A DNA stretch of 22,238 bases from CAZBWE01 sp964581905 (GCA_964581905.1 CAZOQJ010000029.1:1-22238); one strand, 5' to 3'; positions 6,777 to 15,281 are shown, numbered from the stretch's first letter. Translations and numbers: made by a program. The notes: generated by a model from the letters alone, not told the origin.

Positions 6777-7361
6777 CTATTCAAGATTCGTATGTCTTTG
6801 GCTGATTATACTTTTGCAGATTCCTTTTCGCTCTAAAAGAATATAAACTAATGCGTCAACATATAAAAACGCCGCTTGTTCAAACAAAGTATTATTGTTA
6901 GGTCCAACAGGATAACGGCACTTGGCCCTGATACCCTCATCGTCTGATGGCATCAGCACAACCTCATCTGCCAGCTTGGCCAGAGTAGAATCGCCAAAAG
7001 CCGTTACGACGGCAATATTAGCTCCAACTTCCCGAGAGACCCGTGCATACTCAACAACAGTCTTTGTCGACCCCCTGCAGGAAAACGCAATCAGCAGGTC
7101 TGGACCTTCGATTTTCTGACAGGTTGCCTGTCCTGGAATATGTACATCAAAACCAATCTGTGCCAGCCGGGTAGCAAGGCACTGGGCAACCAAGCCGCTT
7201 CTGCCCTGACCCGTGATAAAAATCTTATCAGCTTGCAAAATCACTTCAATAATTTTATCCGACACCGACTGTTCTATTTGACCAATCAGTGCCTTGATAC
7301 CGGCAAGTTGTGCCGTTACAAGCTCAATCAGATTTCTGTTTACTTTTAACTTTTTTGCCAC
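6777..7361 (-). CDS. hxlB: 6-phospho-3-hexuloisomerase (SIS domain)
   Basis: The 194-residue SIS-domain protein interconverts hexulose-6-phosphate and fructose-6-phosphate, the second step of the ribulose monophosphate pathway. The sugar-phosphate site is seen in GQGRSGLVAQ near residue 51 and FSCRGSTKT near 93, where most relatives have a SGSGxT loop. Length and layout match the PHI family. The start is GTG at 7361, nested in the upstream synthase gene (38-nt overlap), so it is probably translated by coupling; the ribosome site is weak. Its placement right after hexulose-6-phosphate synthase is the usual arrangement and makes the assignment firm despite the general nature of SIS domains. Confidence 0.88.
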   Translation of the reverse strand: MAKKLKVNRNLIELVTAQLAGIKALIGQIEQSVSDKIIEVILQADKIFITGQGRSGLVAQCLATRLAQIGFDVHIPGQATCQKIEGPDLLIAFSCRGSTKTVVEYARVSREVGANIAVVTAFGDSTLAKLADEVVLMPSDDEGIRAKCRYPVGPNNNTLFEQAAFLYVDALVYILLERKGICKSIISQRHTNLE

Positions 7362-8664
7362 TTCTTCTGCCCACTTGCTCCCACCGCATCAATTCTGACA
7401 CCTTGCCTAAAGTACTTCCTTGTTCGATTTCTGTCATCTCACGTTCTTCCCGCTCGACAACCACCTGAGCTCGGTTTGCCACTTCAACGGCCTTTTCCTG
7501 TGGAATCACCACAACCCCATCATCATCACCTACAATCCAGTCACCAGAACGGATATTCTGACCTCCAATTTTTATCGGCACGCCAATCATCCCCTGTCCT
7601 TTCGGCTCACCAGCTACCGGTGTTATAAGCTTTGCAAACGCCGGGAACTTCATCCTGCGAATATCTGCAACATCTCGAATAGCACCATTAATAACTACGC
7701 CGGCAAGCTTACGCTGCAGGCAGCTTTTCGTAGCTTTTTCACCCCAAACTGCAGGTGGCATGCCTCCCGCATCTATCACAATTACCTGCCCTGGTTCTGC
7801 CTCGTCTATTGCCTCAACGGGCTTGCTCCAATCACCAGGATAAGTCCAGACCGTAAGAGCCCGGCCTACCATCTTCACCCCCTGCACGATGGGTTGAATA
7901 TCTGCTAATTCACCGCTATTGTGCAGGGCTTCGGTCACATCCGCAGCCGATGTCTTAGCCAGCACTTCGGCGATATCTTTTTCATCACCACGTTTAAAAA
8001 AAGTAGTTCTTGCCGGAACGCCCGTGGACATGGCCTTTTTCATAGTCTCGGTCGCTGCCCTGGCATCGACTGACTTTGTAATAGAACCACCGACAATTAT
8101 AATCGTTGCTCCAGCTTTTATTGCGTCCACAACCGTCTCAGAGTTAATTCCTCCTGCAACGGCCACCGGAATACTTACAGCCGAGGCAATCGCCTTCAAA
8201 TCCTCAAAGGGCTGCTTGCCCTGCATTTGCATATCTATGGGTGTGTGTACACAAACTGCGAACGCCCCCATCGATTCAACTTCTTTTGCGCGTTGGAGCA
8301 TTCTTTCGGTGCTCTCAAGACCGAGAAGGTCAACAGTGATTTTGGCATCATAGCGGCGAGCGGCTTCGATGCATTCAATTATAGTGGCGTCTGAGGCCGA
8401 AGCGAGAACATGAATAATGTCTGCACCGGCTTTTGCTGCACATTCAGTCTCCAGACGACCGGCATCAATTATTTTCATATCCGCGACTATCCTTACAGAC
8501 GCAAACTCCCGCCTCAAGGCACGAACTGTCTCCAATCCCTCACTCTTAATAAGAGGCGTACCAGCTTCGAGCCAATCCACTCCGCCTGCAACTGCTTCGG
8601 CGGCGACCTTCAGGGCACGAGCAAGGTTTTGATGGTCCAGCGCTAATTGTAATATAGGCTGCAT
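7324..8664 (-). CDS. Fusion of 3-hexulose-6-phosphate synthase and an RraA/HMG-aldolase-like domain
   Basis: Residues 1-212 are a hexulose-6-phosphate synthase barrel: LALDH (Asp10), EAGTPLI at 33, ADMKIIDAG at 61, HTPIDMQ at 140 and VAGGI at 169. It condenses formaldehyde with ribulose-5-phosphate, reversibly. Residues about 225-415 are an RraA-like domain with AGVVINGAIRDVADI (Arg330, Asp331) and GDDDGVVVIP. The R-D-x2-D pattern is that of the metal-dependent HMG aldolase branch, so this part may be an enzyme rather than an RNase E regulator. Such fusions are known mainly from archaea. A Lys-rich tail (about 437-446) overlaps the isomerase gene. The start ATG at 8664 has only a weak GGA site and follows a 149-bp gap. 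Confidence 0.9.
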   Translation of the reverse strand: MQPILQLALDHQNLARALKVAAEAVAGGVDWLEAGTPLIKSEGLETVRALRREFASVRIVADMKIIDAGRLETECAAKAGADIIHVLASASDATIIECIEAARRYDAKITVDLLGLESTERMLQRAKEVESMGAFAVCVHTPIDMQMQGKQPFEDLKAIASAVSIPVAVAGGINSETVVDAIKAGATIIIVGGSITKSVDARAATETMKKAMSTGVPARTTFFKRGDEKDIAEVLAKTSAADVTEALHNSGELADIQPIVQGVKMVGRALTVWTYPGDWSKPVEAIDEAEPGQVIVIDAGGMPPAVWGEKATKSCLQRKLAGVVINGAIRDVADIRRMKFPAFAKLITPVAGEPKGQGMIGVPIKIGGQNIRSGDWIVGDDDGVVVIPQEKAVEVANRAQVVVEREEREMTEIEQGSTLGKVSELMRWEQVGRRSGKKVKSKQKSD

Positions 8665-8813
8665 AATTTATTCCAAAAGCTGTTTTGAATATTGCTACAA
8701 CGACTATTATCCTATCACAAACGATGTTCTTTGGGTTTTCTACTGCTCCATCGATATTTTATTGTTAAAGAACTGATATTTAAAGGCAAAAAATACCTTT
8801 TTACCCGATGCGC
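8665..8813. other. 149-bp gap between fhs and the synthase gene, the largest inside the cluster
   Basis: This AT-rich gap holds a weak imperfect hairpin at 8785-8805 (minus-strand RNA GGUAAAAA / UUUUUGCC with one G-U pair and a short loop). It also holds a GATAAT at 8706-8711 without a good -35 box. Neither is strong. It is the most likely place inside the cluster for a secondary promoter or partial terminator. Confidence 0.4.
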
Positions 8814-10577
8814 TCAAAATAAACCGCTAACCTTCCCTGTATTGACGTCGACATCAACCTTTCTGAAGGCGGGGTTAGACGAAGTTCCTGGCATAAGGCT
8901 GATGGTTCCGGCGCAGGGGCAGAGGAATTTGGCGCCTGAATATATCAATATGTCACGGATAGGCAGTGTCCATCCCTTGGGCACACCCTTTAGAGCCGGG
9001 TCATGAGTAAGACTGAGATGGGTCTTCACCATCATAGTAGCGTAATCATCATATTTGGGATCAGACTCCAGACTTTTAGCCTTGGCCTCTGCATCGGGCG
9101 TCCAGCTAACGCCATCAGCACCATAAGCTACTTTAGCGATTTTTTCGACCCTCTCTCTGAACTTCATTTTCAAGGGATAAAGGAACTTAAATTCAGTCTC
9201 CTGCTCACATGCTTCCTTGACGGCATCAGCCAGCTCCAAAGCACCGTCACCGCCATCAGCCCAGTGACTGGAAACAGCACAGCGTGCTCCTGCACTCTCG
9301 GCAGCCTTGCGAACCAAGGCAATCTCTTCCTTAGTATCGGTATGGAAACTATTAATGCACACCACCGGGTTAATGCCTGAGGTTCGAACAGTATTGATGT
9401 GATGCAGCAGGTTGGGCAGACCTTTCTCGACAAGTGCCACATTCTCTGATTTATATTCGTCAGGCAAGTCTATACCAGCGACCACCTTTGGTCCACCTCC
9501 GTGCATTTTTAACGCCCGGATAGTTGCGGTGAGTACTGATACATGTGGCTTGAGCCCACTATAACGGCACTTTACATTCCAGAACTTTTCGAAGCCGATG
9601 TCGGCTCCAAATCCACTTTCAGTAACGTGATAGTCAAACAGCTTCAGCCCAACTCGGTCACCAATTATGGAAGACTGACCCACAGCAATATTGGCAAACG
9701 GCCCAGCGTGCACCATGCAGGGCTGATACTCCACCGTGCAGCATAAAGTAGGGTTGATAGTGTTGCGCATCCAGGCAGTCATGGCACCACCCACCTCTAA
9801 GTCACCTGTGGTAATTGCATTACCCTTTTTATCAAACGCAACTGTAATTTCGTCCATTCTTTTGCGCAGGTCTTTCAGGTCAGTGACAATAGATAGCATA
9901 GCCATAAGCTCTGAGCTAACGGCAATACCGAATTTGGACTGCATCATAAATCCATCCATACGCCCACCAAGGCCGATGATGATATTCCTAAGGCTCTGGG
10001 CGCAGAAGTCCAGGACCCAGCCCATCTCCACCCGAGTGGGGTTTACATCTAAGCGTCGCATTCTGGTTAACCTTTCCAGTTGAGCATCATCGTAATTGCG
10101 CTCATGCTGCATCCTCGCAGTAAGAGCAACCATCGCAAGGTTATGGGCATTCATGATGTCGTTAATGTCTCCGGTAAGCCCCATGGAGAATTCGGTCATT
10201 GGGATAAGTAATGCGATGCCGCCGCCAGCAGCGGAGCCCTTGATATTCATAGTAGGCCCACCTGAGGGCTGGCGGATACAACCACCTACATTCAGTCCTC
10301 GCTTACCCATGCCCTCGAGGATACCCATAGTTGTAGTAGTCTTGCCTTCGCCCAAGGGCGTAGGAGTTATAGCAGTCACTTCTATGTACTTACCATCGGG
10401 TTTATCCTTGAGACGGTCAATAATTTTCAAGAAATCCAGCTTAGCTATTCTCCCATAGGCAAGCACTTCATCCTTTTCTAAGCCCATTCTCCCCCGCCAT
10501 TCTTCCGTAGTTGGCATGTTTTCTTCAGCTGCCTCGGCAATCTGCCAATCCTTCATCTGTGTTGGGTCAAGCTTCAT
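8814..10577 (-). CDS. fhs: Formate-tetrahydrofolate ligase
   Basis: The 587-residue enzyme makes 10-formyl-THF from formate, ATP and THF, the entry of the methyl branch. The P-loop TPLGEGKTTTT begins at residue 73. ALKMHGG, TDTKEEI and the CAGTISLMPG segment near the C-terminus are recognisable. It is somewhat longer than the roughly 555 residues typical of Fhs. Several usual segments are altered: GGRMDGFMMQ in the middle, and a tail with SSNPAFRKVDVDVNTG after the MPG motif. The start at 10577 is chosen for its AAGGAG at 10584-10589; an upstream ATG at 10604 would add nine residues without such a site. The gene lies 45 nt after acsE. Confidence 0.95.
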   Translation of the reverse strand: MKLDPTQMKDWQIAEAAEENMPTTEEWRGRMGLEKDEVLAYGRIAKLDFLKIIDRLKDKPDGKYIEVTAITPTPLGEGKTTTTMGILEGMGKRGLNVGGCIRQPSGGPTMNIKGSAAGGGIALLIPMTEFSMGLTGDINDIMNAHNLAMVALTARMQHERNYDDAQLERLTRMRRLDVNPTRVEMGWVLDFCAQSLRNIIIGLGGRMDGFMMQSKFGIAVSSELMAMLSIVTDLKDLRKRMDEITVAFDKKGNAITTGDLEVGGAMTAWMRNTINPTLCCTVEYQPCMVHAGPFANIAVGQSSIIGDRVGLKLFDYHVTESGFGADIGFEKFWNVKCRYSGLKPHVSVLTATIRALKMHGGGPKVVAGIDLPDEYKSENVALVEKGLPNLLHHINTVRTSGINPVVCINSFHTDTKEEIALVRKAAESAGARCAVSSHWADGGDGALELADAVKEACEQETEFKFLYPLKMKFRERVEKIAKVAYGADGVSWTPDAEAKAKSLESDPKYDDYATMMVKTHLSLTHDPALKGVPKGWTLPIRDILIYSGAKFLCPCAGTISLMPGTSSNPAFRKVDVDVNTGKVSGLF

Positions 10578-10583
10578 TCGTGA

Positions 10584-10589
10584 CTCCTT
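10584..10589 (-). promoter_or_regulatory. Ribosome binding site fixing the fhs start
   Basis: AAGGAG on the minus strand, six bases before the ATG at 10577. It excludes the upstream ATG at 10604 as the main start. Confidence 0.75.
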
Positions 10590-10622
10590 GTATCTTGTTA
10601 TCATATTTTTTTACTTAACACT

Positions 10623-11450
10623 TCACGCTTTATTCATATCTGTATATGCTTTCAAGAAGCTGTCCGAATATATCTGTTTATTCATCAACATATCAGAAGT
10701 TGCCACTACATTGACTAAATCCTGGTCGAACACATCCACAATTGCAGAATCCAGACCATGAGAAATAGCCATAGCAAGAAAAACTCGATTTATCAAACTT
10801 CTCTCACTTGCTCCCTGGGACATATTTGACAGCCCTACCGTCATATGTGGAGCAGGGTCGCATAGCATTCTTATCTGGTCCATTGCAGTCAAAATACTGG
10901 TGGGCTGAATCTGGGCATTTGGCACTTTGACCGGCAAAACAATAGGGTCTATAAATAATCGCTGGGCGTCAAAACCCAAATCCTGCGCCTTGGACACAAT
11001 TTCTGCAGCGATAGCTACACGAGTGTCTACATCCTGAGGTACACCATTTTTGTCCATAGTAAGGGCGATAATACTTGATTTTGGTCCTGTCTGGTTGGCC
11101 ATTTCTATGTATCTGTCCAGGATTTGGTCATCGTTTTTCCTATTCAATGGTGTAGAGTTCAGGATAACGCCATTGTCAGCATTGATGACCTTTAATCCCG
11201 CAGCGATAACATCTGGTTTTTGTGAGTCCAGACACAAGGCCGTCGTGCAGCTTTCCTGGATGGTTTCAACAAGCCACTGCATTGTCCCTTCCTGGTCTGC
11301 CGCTGCGGTACCTACATTCACATCCAGATAACTAGCACCTGCCTCGGTTTGCTTTTTGGCAAGCTCTTGAATGACCTTTTTGTCTTTTTCTGCAATGGCC
11401 CGCTTAACATCAGTAAACATTCCATTAATTCGTTCTGCAATTAATATCAT
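10623..11450 (-). CDS. acsE: Methyltetrahydrofolate:corrinoid iron-sulfur protein methyltransferase
   Basis: This 275-residue pterin-binding TIM-barrel protein moves the methyl group from 5-methyl-THF to the cobalt of the AcsC/AcsD corrinoid protein, joining the two branches. It opens with MILIAERINGMFTDV and continues with YLDVNVGTAA, LDSQKPDVIAAGL and GVILNSTP, as in known AcsE and other pterin-binding methyltransferases; the length fits the family. The ATG at 11450 has a strong GGGAGG site just upstream. It sits between acsD, which encodes its substrate, and fhs, as expected for the junction of carbonyl and methyl branches. Confidence 0.95.
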   Translation of the reverse strand: MILIAERINGMFTDVKRAIAEKDKKVIQELAKKQTEAGASYLDVNVGTAAADQEGTMQWLVETIQESCTTALCLDSQKPDVIAAGLKVINADNGVILNSTPLNRKNDDQILDRYIEMANQTGPKSSIIALTMDKNGVPQDVDTRVAIAAEIVSKAQDLGFDAQRLFIDPIVLPVKVPNAQIQPTSILTAMDQIRMLCDPAPHMTVGLSNMSQGASERSLINRVFLAMAISHGLDSAIVDVFDQDLVNVVATSDMLMNKQIYSDSFLKAYTDMNKA

Positions 11451-11499
11451 AATAGCCTCCCTTTATTCGACGCTCATATTTAGTATTCTATGTCCGAAG

Positions 11500-12456
11500 T
11501 CACGACCAAATTTGATTGATAAAACTCTTAACGGTAGCGACAGCTTTTGGATGTCGCATACGAATTATATCAACTCCTGCCTGCAATAAACAAATAGCTG
11601 TAGCTGCCTCCCACATCGGCCCTCGCTCAGCAGGTGGACCCCAACCAGGGGCATCCACAAGCTTGGCCTCCTTTGCCCGCCAGGATTCATAGCCGACGTC
11701 ACAGATAACCGGCATTGCCATCATCTTATCGCCGCCAAGAGCTGCCAAACGCTGGCGTTCTTGAATCGAATAGGCATATTCTATTCCATATCCCAACGCT
11801 CCCGTCGACTGAAACGTAATTATCCTCTCCAGCGGAAAGCCCATATCAGAAGCCAAAATATTAACCTGTTTGGCTATATTGATATCCAGAGGGGCCTCAG
11901 TGATAAGGTAATGACCGTCCGCCAAAGCGATAGCGGTCAGCGCCTTATAATTATCCTCGGCAACTGTCCCAATAAGGCATTTTTCTCCTTTCGCAGCTTC
12001 GCTTACCTTGGGCATAACCTGGTTGTCTTTTTCGTCATTTCCACAACCCCACAGCACGAGAGGAATCCCTACCGCTTTCAATACCTCCTCGGTAACCTTA
12101 ACAGCATGGTCGGCATCTTCATCTGCCTTGTCGGGATGAATGCCCTCGAATTTGACGCATATCAAATCGGCCCCGAATTCCTCCACGCACTTTTTGGCCC
12201 AGTCACCTGGACTATCAAGCACATCCTTATAGCTTTCAGCCAAGACATCAGGCCAATCTTCCGGCTTGCTGTCAAGAACATCCACAGCAATCACCGGTTT
12301 TTCGCCTGTTTCTTCTATCGAGCCGCCATAGACGACATTACGTGCCCCACCTATGGTTACTATTGAGGTTCGAGTTCCCCCCTGTTCTTTAGTAGCTCCA
12401 AGGGTAATTCGGTTTACAGAGCCGACAAAACCTTCACTTATCTCAGGAACTGCCAT
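11500..12456 (-). CDS. acsD: Corrinoid iron-sulfur protein small subunit
   Basis: The 318-residue protein is the TIM-barrel subunit of the CFeSP (CdhD delta family), which with AcsC binds the cobamide and carries the methyl group to AcsB. Recognisable stretches are the start MAVPEISEGFVG, IHPDKADEDAD, LVLWGCGNDEKDN, ITFQSTGALGYGIEY and DAPGWGPPAERGPMWE. The ATG at 12456 is preceded by GGAGG at 12464-12468; a TTG at 12483 abutting the cooC stop would add nine residues. It is separated from acsC by acsV and cooC, whereas in Moorella acsC and acsD are adjacent. Confidence 0.95.
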   Translation of the reverse strand: MAVPEISEGFVGSVNRITLGATKEQGGTRTSIVTIGGARNVVYGGSIEETGEKPVIAVDVLDSKPEDWPDVLAESYKDVLDSPGDWAKKCVEEFGADLICVKFEGIHPDKADEDADHAVKVTEEVLKAVGIPLVLWGCGNDEKDNQVMPKVSEAAKGEKCLIGTVAEDNYKALTAIALADGHYLITEAPLDINIAKQVNILASDMGFPLERIITFQSTGALGYGIEYAYSIQERQRLAALGGDKMMAMPVICDVGYESWRAKEAKLVDAPGWGPPAERGPMWEAATAICLLQAGVDIIRMRHPKAVATVKSFINQIWS

Positions 12457-12463
12457 TTGAAAT

Positions 12464-12468
12464 CCTCC
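12464..12468 (-). promoter_or_regulatory. Ribosome binding site fixing the acsD start
   Basis: GGAGG, seven bases before the ATG at 12456. It argues against the TTG at 12483. Confidence 0.75.
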
Positions 12469-12483
12469 AAAATTGCTTATCAA

Positions 12484-13251
12484 TTATTTTTTATCAAGTG
12501 TCGTTTTGTTAAGATTCAGTTTATTTTCGAATATTTCCTGTACCGCAAGAAGTGCCGGACCATTACCTTCAAGGTCAAAAACCGTCTTGGCCTGCACTGA
12601 AGCAGCAAATAATGACTGGTCATAGGGCACAGTCCCTAAGATTTTTATTTCTCCCAACTTTGGTACATCAGATTTGCCATCTACCTTATTCCATACAACT
12701 GCTGTTTCTTTTACTAATATTGGCAATTGTTCGGCAAGCTCGGAAATCCTTTGAGCTGTAAGTACCCCGATAGATGTTGGCTCCGCCACGATACACAGCA
12801 AATCAACATTATTCGTAGTTCTGCGGGACAGGTGCTCCATTCCCGCTTCGTTATCTATAATTACAAACTGATATTGAGAGCTTAGCTTATCGAGAAACAT
12901 CCGCAGCATATTATTGGCCGCACAATAGCAGTCCGGCCCTTCAGGCCGGCCCATCGTAAGCAAATCGAACCCGGACGCTTCAGTAATTGCCTGCTGGATG
13001 CCGTACTCGAACGCATGCACCCTATCCATACCCCCGGTGCTTGGTGACTTCGAGCGTGACTGTTCGCGAATTTCCGCAATGGTTCCAACTGATTTAACTC
13101 CCAGCTCTGCACCCAGGCAGGAATTAGGGTCAGCATCCACCGCAAGGATAGCTCTGCCGGGGCGTTCCTCCAGCAAATACCTGATAAACATAGCAGCCAG
13201 AATTGTCTTGCCCGAACCGCCTTTTCCGCTCATTGCAATAGTTGTTGCCAT
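12484..13251 (-). CDS. cooC: CO dehydrogenase nickel-insertion ATPase (CooC family)
   Basis: This 255-residue P-loop ATPase of the MinD/CooC type matures the nickel site of CO dehydrogenase and/or acetyl-CoA synthase. The deviant Walker A is GKGGSGKT (residues 9-16). The dimer-interface metal pair is C108-x-C110 in GRPEGPDCYCAANN, at nearly the same place as in Carboxydothermus CooC1. DNEAGMEHLSRRTT is the Walker B/switch II-like segment. The start ATG at 13251 has AAGGTG upstream. Whether it serves CooS, AcsB or both cannot be told; acsB is in the same cluster, so an AcsF-like role is possible. Confidence 0.92.
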   Translation of the reverse strand: MATTIAMSGKGGSGKTILAAMFIRYLLEERPGRAILAVDADPNSCLGAELGVKSVGTIAEIREQSRSKSPSTGGMDRVHAFEYGIQQAITEASGFDLLTMGRPEGPDCYCAANNMLRMFLDKLSSQYQFVIIDNEAGMEHLSRRTTNNVDLLCIVAEPTSIGVLTAQRISELAEQLPILVKETAVVWNKVDGKSDVPKLGEIKILGTVPYDQSLFAASVQAKTVFDLEGNGPALLAVQEIFENKLNLNKTTLDKK

Positions 13252-13283
13252 TTTTGCACCTTGTATTGCATATACTTCTTATA

Positions 13284-13311
13284 TGACGCATCACGCACGA
13301 TGCATTACGCC
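13284..13311. repeat. Degenerate 7-bp repeat array at the 3' end of the corrinoid activator gene
   Basis: On the plus strand the units are tgacgca, tcacgca, cgatgca and ttacgcc. Three of four carry CG at positions 4-5. The array covers the stop codon (13291-13293) and the last codons of the activator gene, and runs into the gap before cooC. Confidence 0.7.
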
Positions 13312-15213
13312 CTCTGCTACTGAAGGAAACAATAATAAATCTGTGTGAGGCAAAAAACCTGCCTTGATAAATTCATCCATATATCCCGGATGACTCATCA
13401 AATCAAAGTAGGTCATACTATTTGCAATTTCCTCGGCTGTTTCCAGAGCCTTTCGGCTCATCAGAACCGTTTTGGCCCCTGCGATTGATGTGTTTCCTAC
13501 AAATTGAATCTTATCCAATGGTACATCTGGTAGCATTCCGATAGTAACAGCCTGCTTAACATTCAGAAAATTTCCAAACCCTCCGGCTAAATAAACCGCT
13601 TCCAGGTCTTCCGTTTTTGTTTGCGTTGCTTCCATAAGTACCCGAATAGCAGCAAAGACCCCCGCTTTGGAGCGAACCAAATTATTGATATCTGCCTGGG
13701 TAATCACTATCTCCTGGTGACTGTTATCCGCCGGCACTATCTGGAACTGTTTACCTTCATCCCCTTCCGCTACTCTCGTCTCACCATTAGTTATAAACCT
13801 TCCGGTTCGGTCTATAATCCCATTTATGAATAATTCCGCGAGTGTGTCTAAAAGCCCCGACCCACAAATTCCTACCGGATGTTTATTACCAACAGTTTTA
13901 TATTCTATCGAGCCATCACTTAGAATATCCAGTTTTTCAATAGCCCCTGCTTGTGCCCGCATACCATGTTTGACGCCACTTCCCTCGAAAGCAGGCCCTG
14001 CAGAGCTTGAGGCGCAAGTCAGCCAATCGCGATTACCGAGAACCACCTCGCCGTTTGTCCCAATATCGACAAAAAGTGAGATTCCTTTTTTGGTATAAAT
14101 CCGCGTCGTCAGCACTCCTGCTACTATGTCACTACCAATATAGGCAGCCACACTGGGAAGACAATACAACAAGCCCCGTTTATTAATCTGAATGCCGACT
14201 TCCGCCGCCCGGATAGGAGGCACAAAACCGGCTGAAGCAACATAAGGTTCTCTGCGTATACGCCTCGAGTCCAGATTCAGTAAAAAATGCACCATCGCTG
14301 TATTGCCGGCACATATCACGGCGGTTATATCCTGCAAATCGATTTTCTGCCTTGATGCCAGTGTTACAATCAAGTCATTCACATCGTGCACAATACGGTT
14401 CTGCATCTCATCAAAAGCATCATTTTCCTCCGCATAGATAATTCGACGAATATAATCTTCACCAAAATTAATCTGGCTGTTATATGTAGCTTCAGTATCT
14501 ACTGTAGTGGCATTGGTCAGGTCGATAAGATGAGCAACTACAGTGGTCGTGCCCAGGTCCACAGCAACGGCAAAATTGGTCTCACACCGCCCACCCGGTT
14601 CAATCTCAATAAGCTCAGTAGTTCCGCCACGCCGGCCTATCGTAACTGCAACCTTGTAATTAGCCTTGATAAGAACCTCCGAAAGCTGTTGCAAAATGCG
14701 AAAGCCGGTTTGCATTATAGGAGCGTCGATTTGTTTCCTTATAGCAAGATATAGACGCTCGTGGTCTGCTGTATGTTCCTGAACGCTCGGCGGTGTCATT
14801 TCAAGACACATCTTCTTAACCAAGGGGTCATACTCAAACACACCTGCTGTCGGCTCACCGGTCAGCTCGCTGAATCGGTGGGCGTCTGTATCCATAAGTA
14901 TCTGACTTGTTTCCAGGCTGTGATACTTCGGAACAGTCACGGTCATATCAGAAAGCACCTTGGTCTGACAGGCCAAAACAATATTTTCTCTTGTCTCATC
15001 AGGAGTAAGTAAGGTGGTAGGCCTGCTTTCGAACTGACCCTCGTCGATTATTACTTTGCATTTGCCGCAGTATCCGTCCCCGCCGCAAATACTACTTAAA
15101 TAAATGCCCGCTCTGCGAGCCGCTTGAAGCAGAATCGCTCCACTGCGAACTTTTACCTTCAAGCCGCTCGGCTCAAAATGAACTGTGTATTCTCTCTTTT
15201 TACTCTCTTCCAT
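13291..15213 (-). CDS. acsV: Reductive activator of corrinoid protein (RACo / AcsV)
   Basis: The 640-residue protein uses ATP to drive reduction of the inactive Co(II) corrinoid protein back to Co(I). Residues 1-95 form a plant-type [2Fe-2S] ferredoxin domain with C43, C49, C52 and C82 (SICGGDGYCGKC). The remainder matches the RACo middle and ASKHA-like ATPase domains, with VDLGTTTVVAHLIDL near residue 220 and SSAGPAFEGSGVKHGMRAQAG later. I start at ATG 15213 (AGGGG upstream); the extension to 15279 runs through a repeat array and looks non-coding. The last residues (AEGVMHRA) are also encoded by a repeat array, so the natural end was probably near LLFPSV. Its neighbours acsC and acsD encode its substrate. 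Confidence 0.93.
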   Translation of the reverse strand: MEESKKREYTVHFEPSGLKVKVRSGAILLQAARRAGIYLSSICGGDGYCGKCKVIIDEGQFESRPTTLLTPDETRENIVLACQTKVLSDMTVTVPKYHSLETSQILMDTDAHRFSELTGEPTAGVFEYDPLVKKMCLEMTPPSVQEHTADHERLYLAIRKQIDAPIMQTGFRILQQLSEVLIKANYKVAVTIGRRGGTTELIEIEPGGRCETNFAVAVDLGTTTVVAHLIDLTNATTVDTEATYNSQINFGEDYIRRIIYAEENDAFDEMQNRIVHDVNDLIVTLASRQKIDLQDITAVICAGNTAMVHFLLNLDSRRIRREPYVASAGFVPPIRAAEVGIQINKRGLLYCLPSVAAYIGSDIVAGVLTTRIYTKKGISLFVDIGTNGEVVLGNRDWLTCASSSAGPAFEGSGVKHGMRAQAGAIEKLDILSDGSIEYKTVGNKHPVGICGSGLLDTLAELFINGIIDRTGRFITNGETRVAEGDEGKQFQIVPADNSHQEIVITQADINNLVRSKAGVFAAIRVLMEATQTKTEDLEAVYLAGGFGNFLNVKQAVTIGMLPDVPLDKIQFVGNTSIAGAKTVLMSRKALETAEEIANSMTYFDLMSHPGYMDEFIKAGFLPHTDLLLFPSVAEGVMHRA

Positions 15214-15232
15214 TTTTGTGGCCCCTAACCCA

Positions 15233-15270
15233 TGTCTCGTGTCCCGTACGCCGTACGAGTGACGAGTCAC
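15233..15270. repeat. Degenerate 7-bp repeat array between acsC and acsV
   Basis: The plus-strand units are tgtctcg, tgtcccg, tacgccg, tacgagt and gacgagt, ending cac. Two small palindromes result: cgtacgccgtacg (15245-15257) and gtgacgagtcac (15259-15270). The array fills most of the 68-nt gap and creates a spurious upstream extension of the acsV frame. Confidence 0.75.
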
Positions 15271-15281
15271 AAGCAACAAAT

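Noticed and set aside
8706..8711. Internal promoter before the hexulose-6-phosphate synthase gene
   Set aside because: A GATAAT box is present, but the region 17 bp upstream does not resemble a -35 box and there is no extended -10.
8785..8805. Rho-independent terminator after fhs
   Set aside because: The hairpin is almost all A-U pairs and the U-run is part of the stem, so there is no stable stem followed by a U-tract.
11761..12366. 201-codon open frame on the plus strand
   Set aside because: Lies opposite acsD, a clear conserved gene; the predicted product is unlike any family I know.
15214..15279. N-terminal extension of the corrinoid activator up to 15279
   Set aside because: The extra 22 residues are encoded by the 7-bp repeat array and precede a better-placed ATG at 15213 with a ribosome site.
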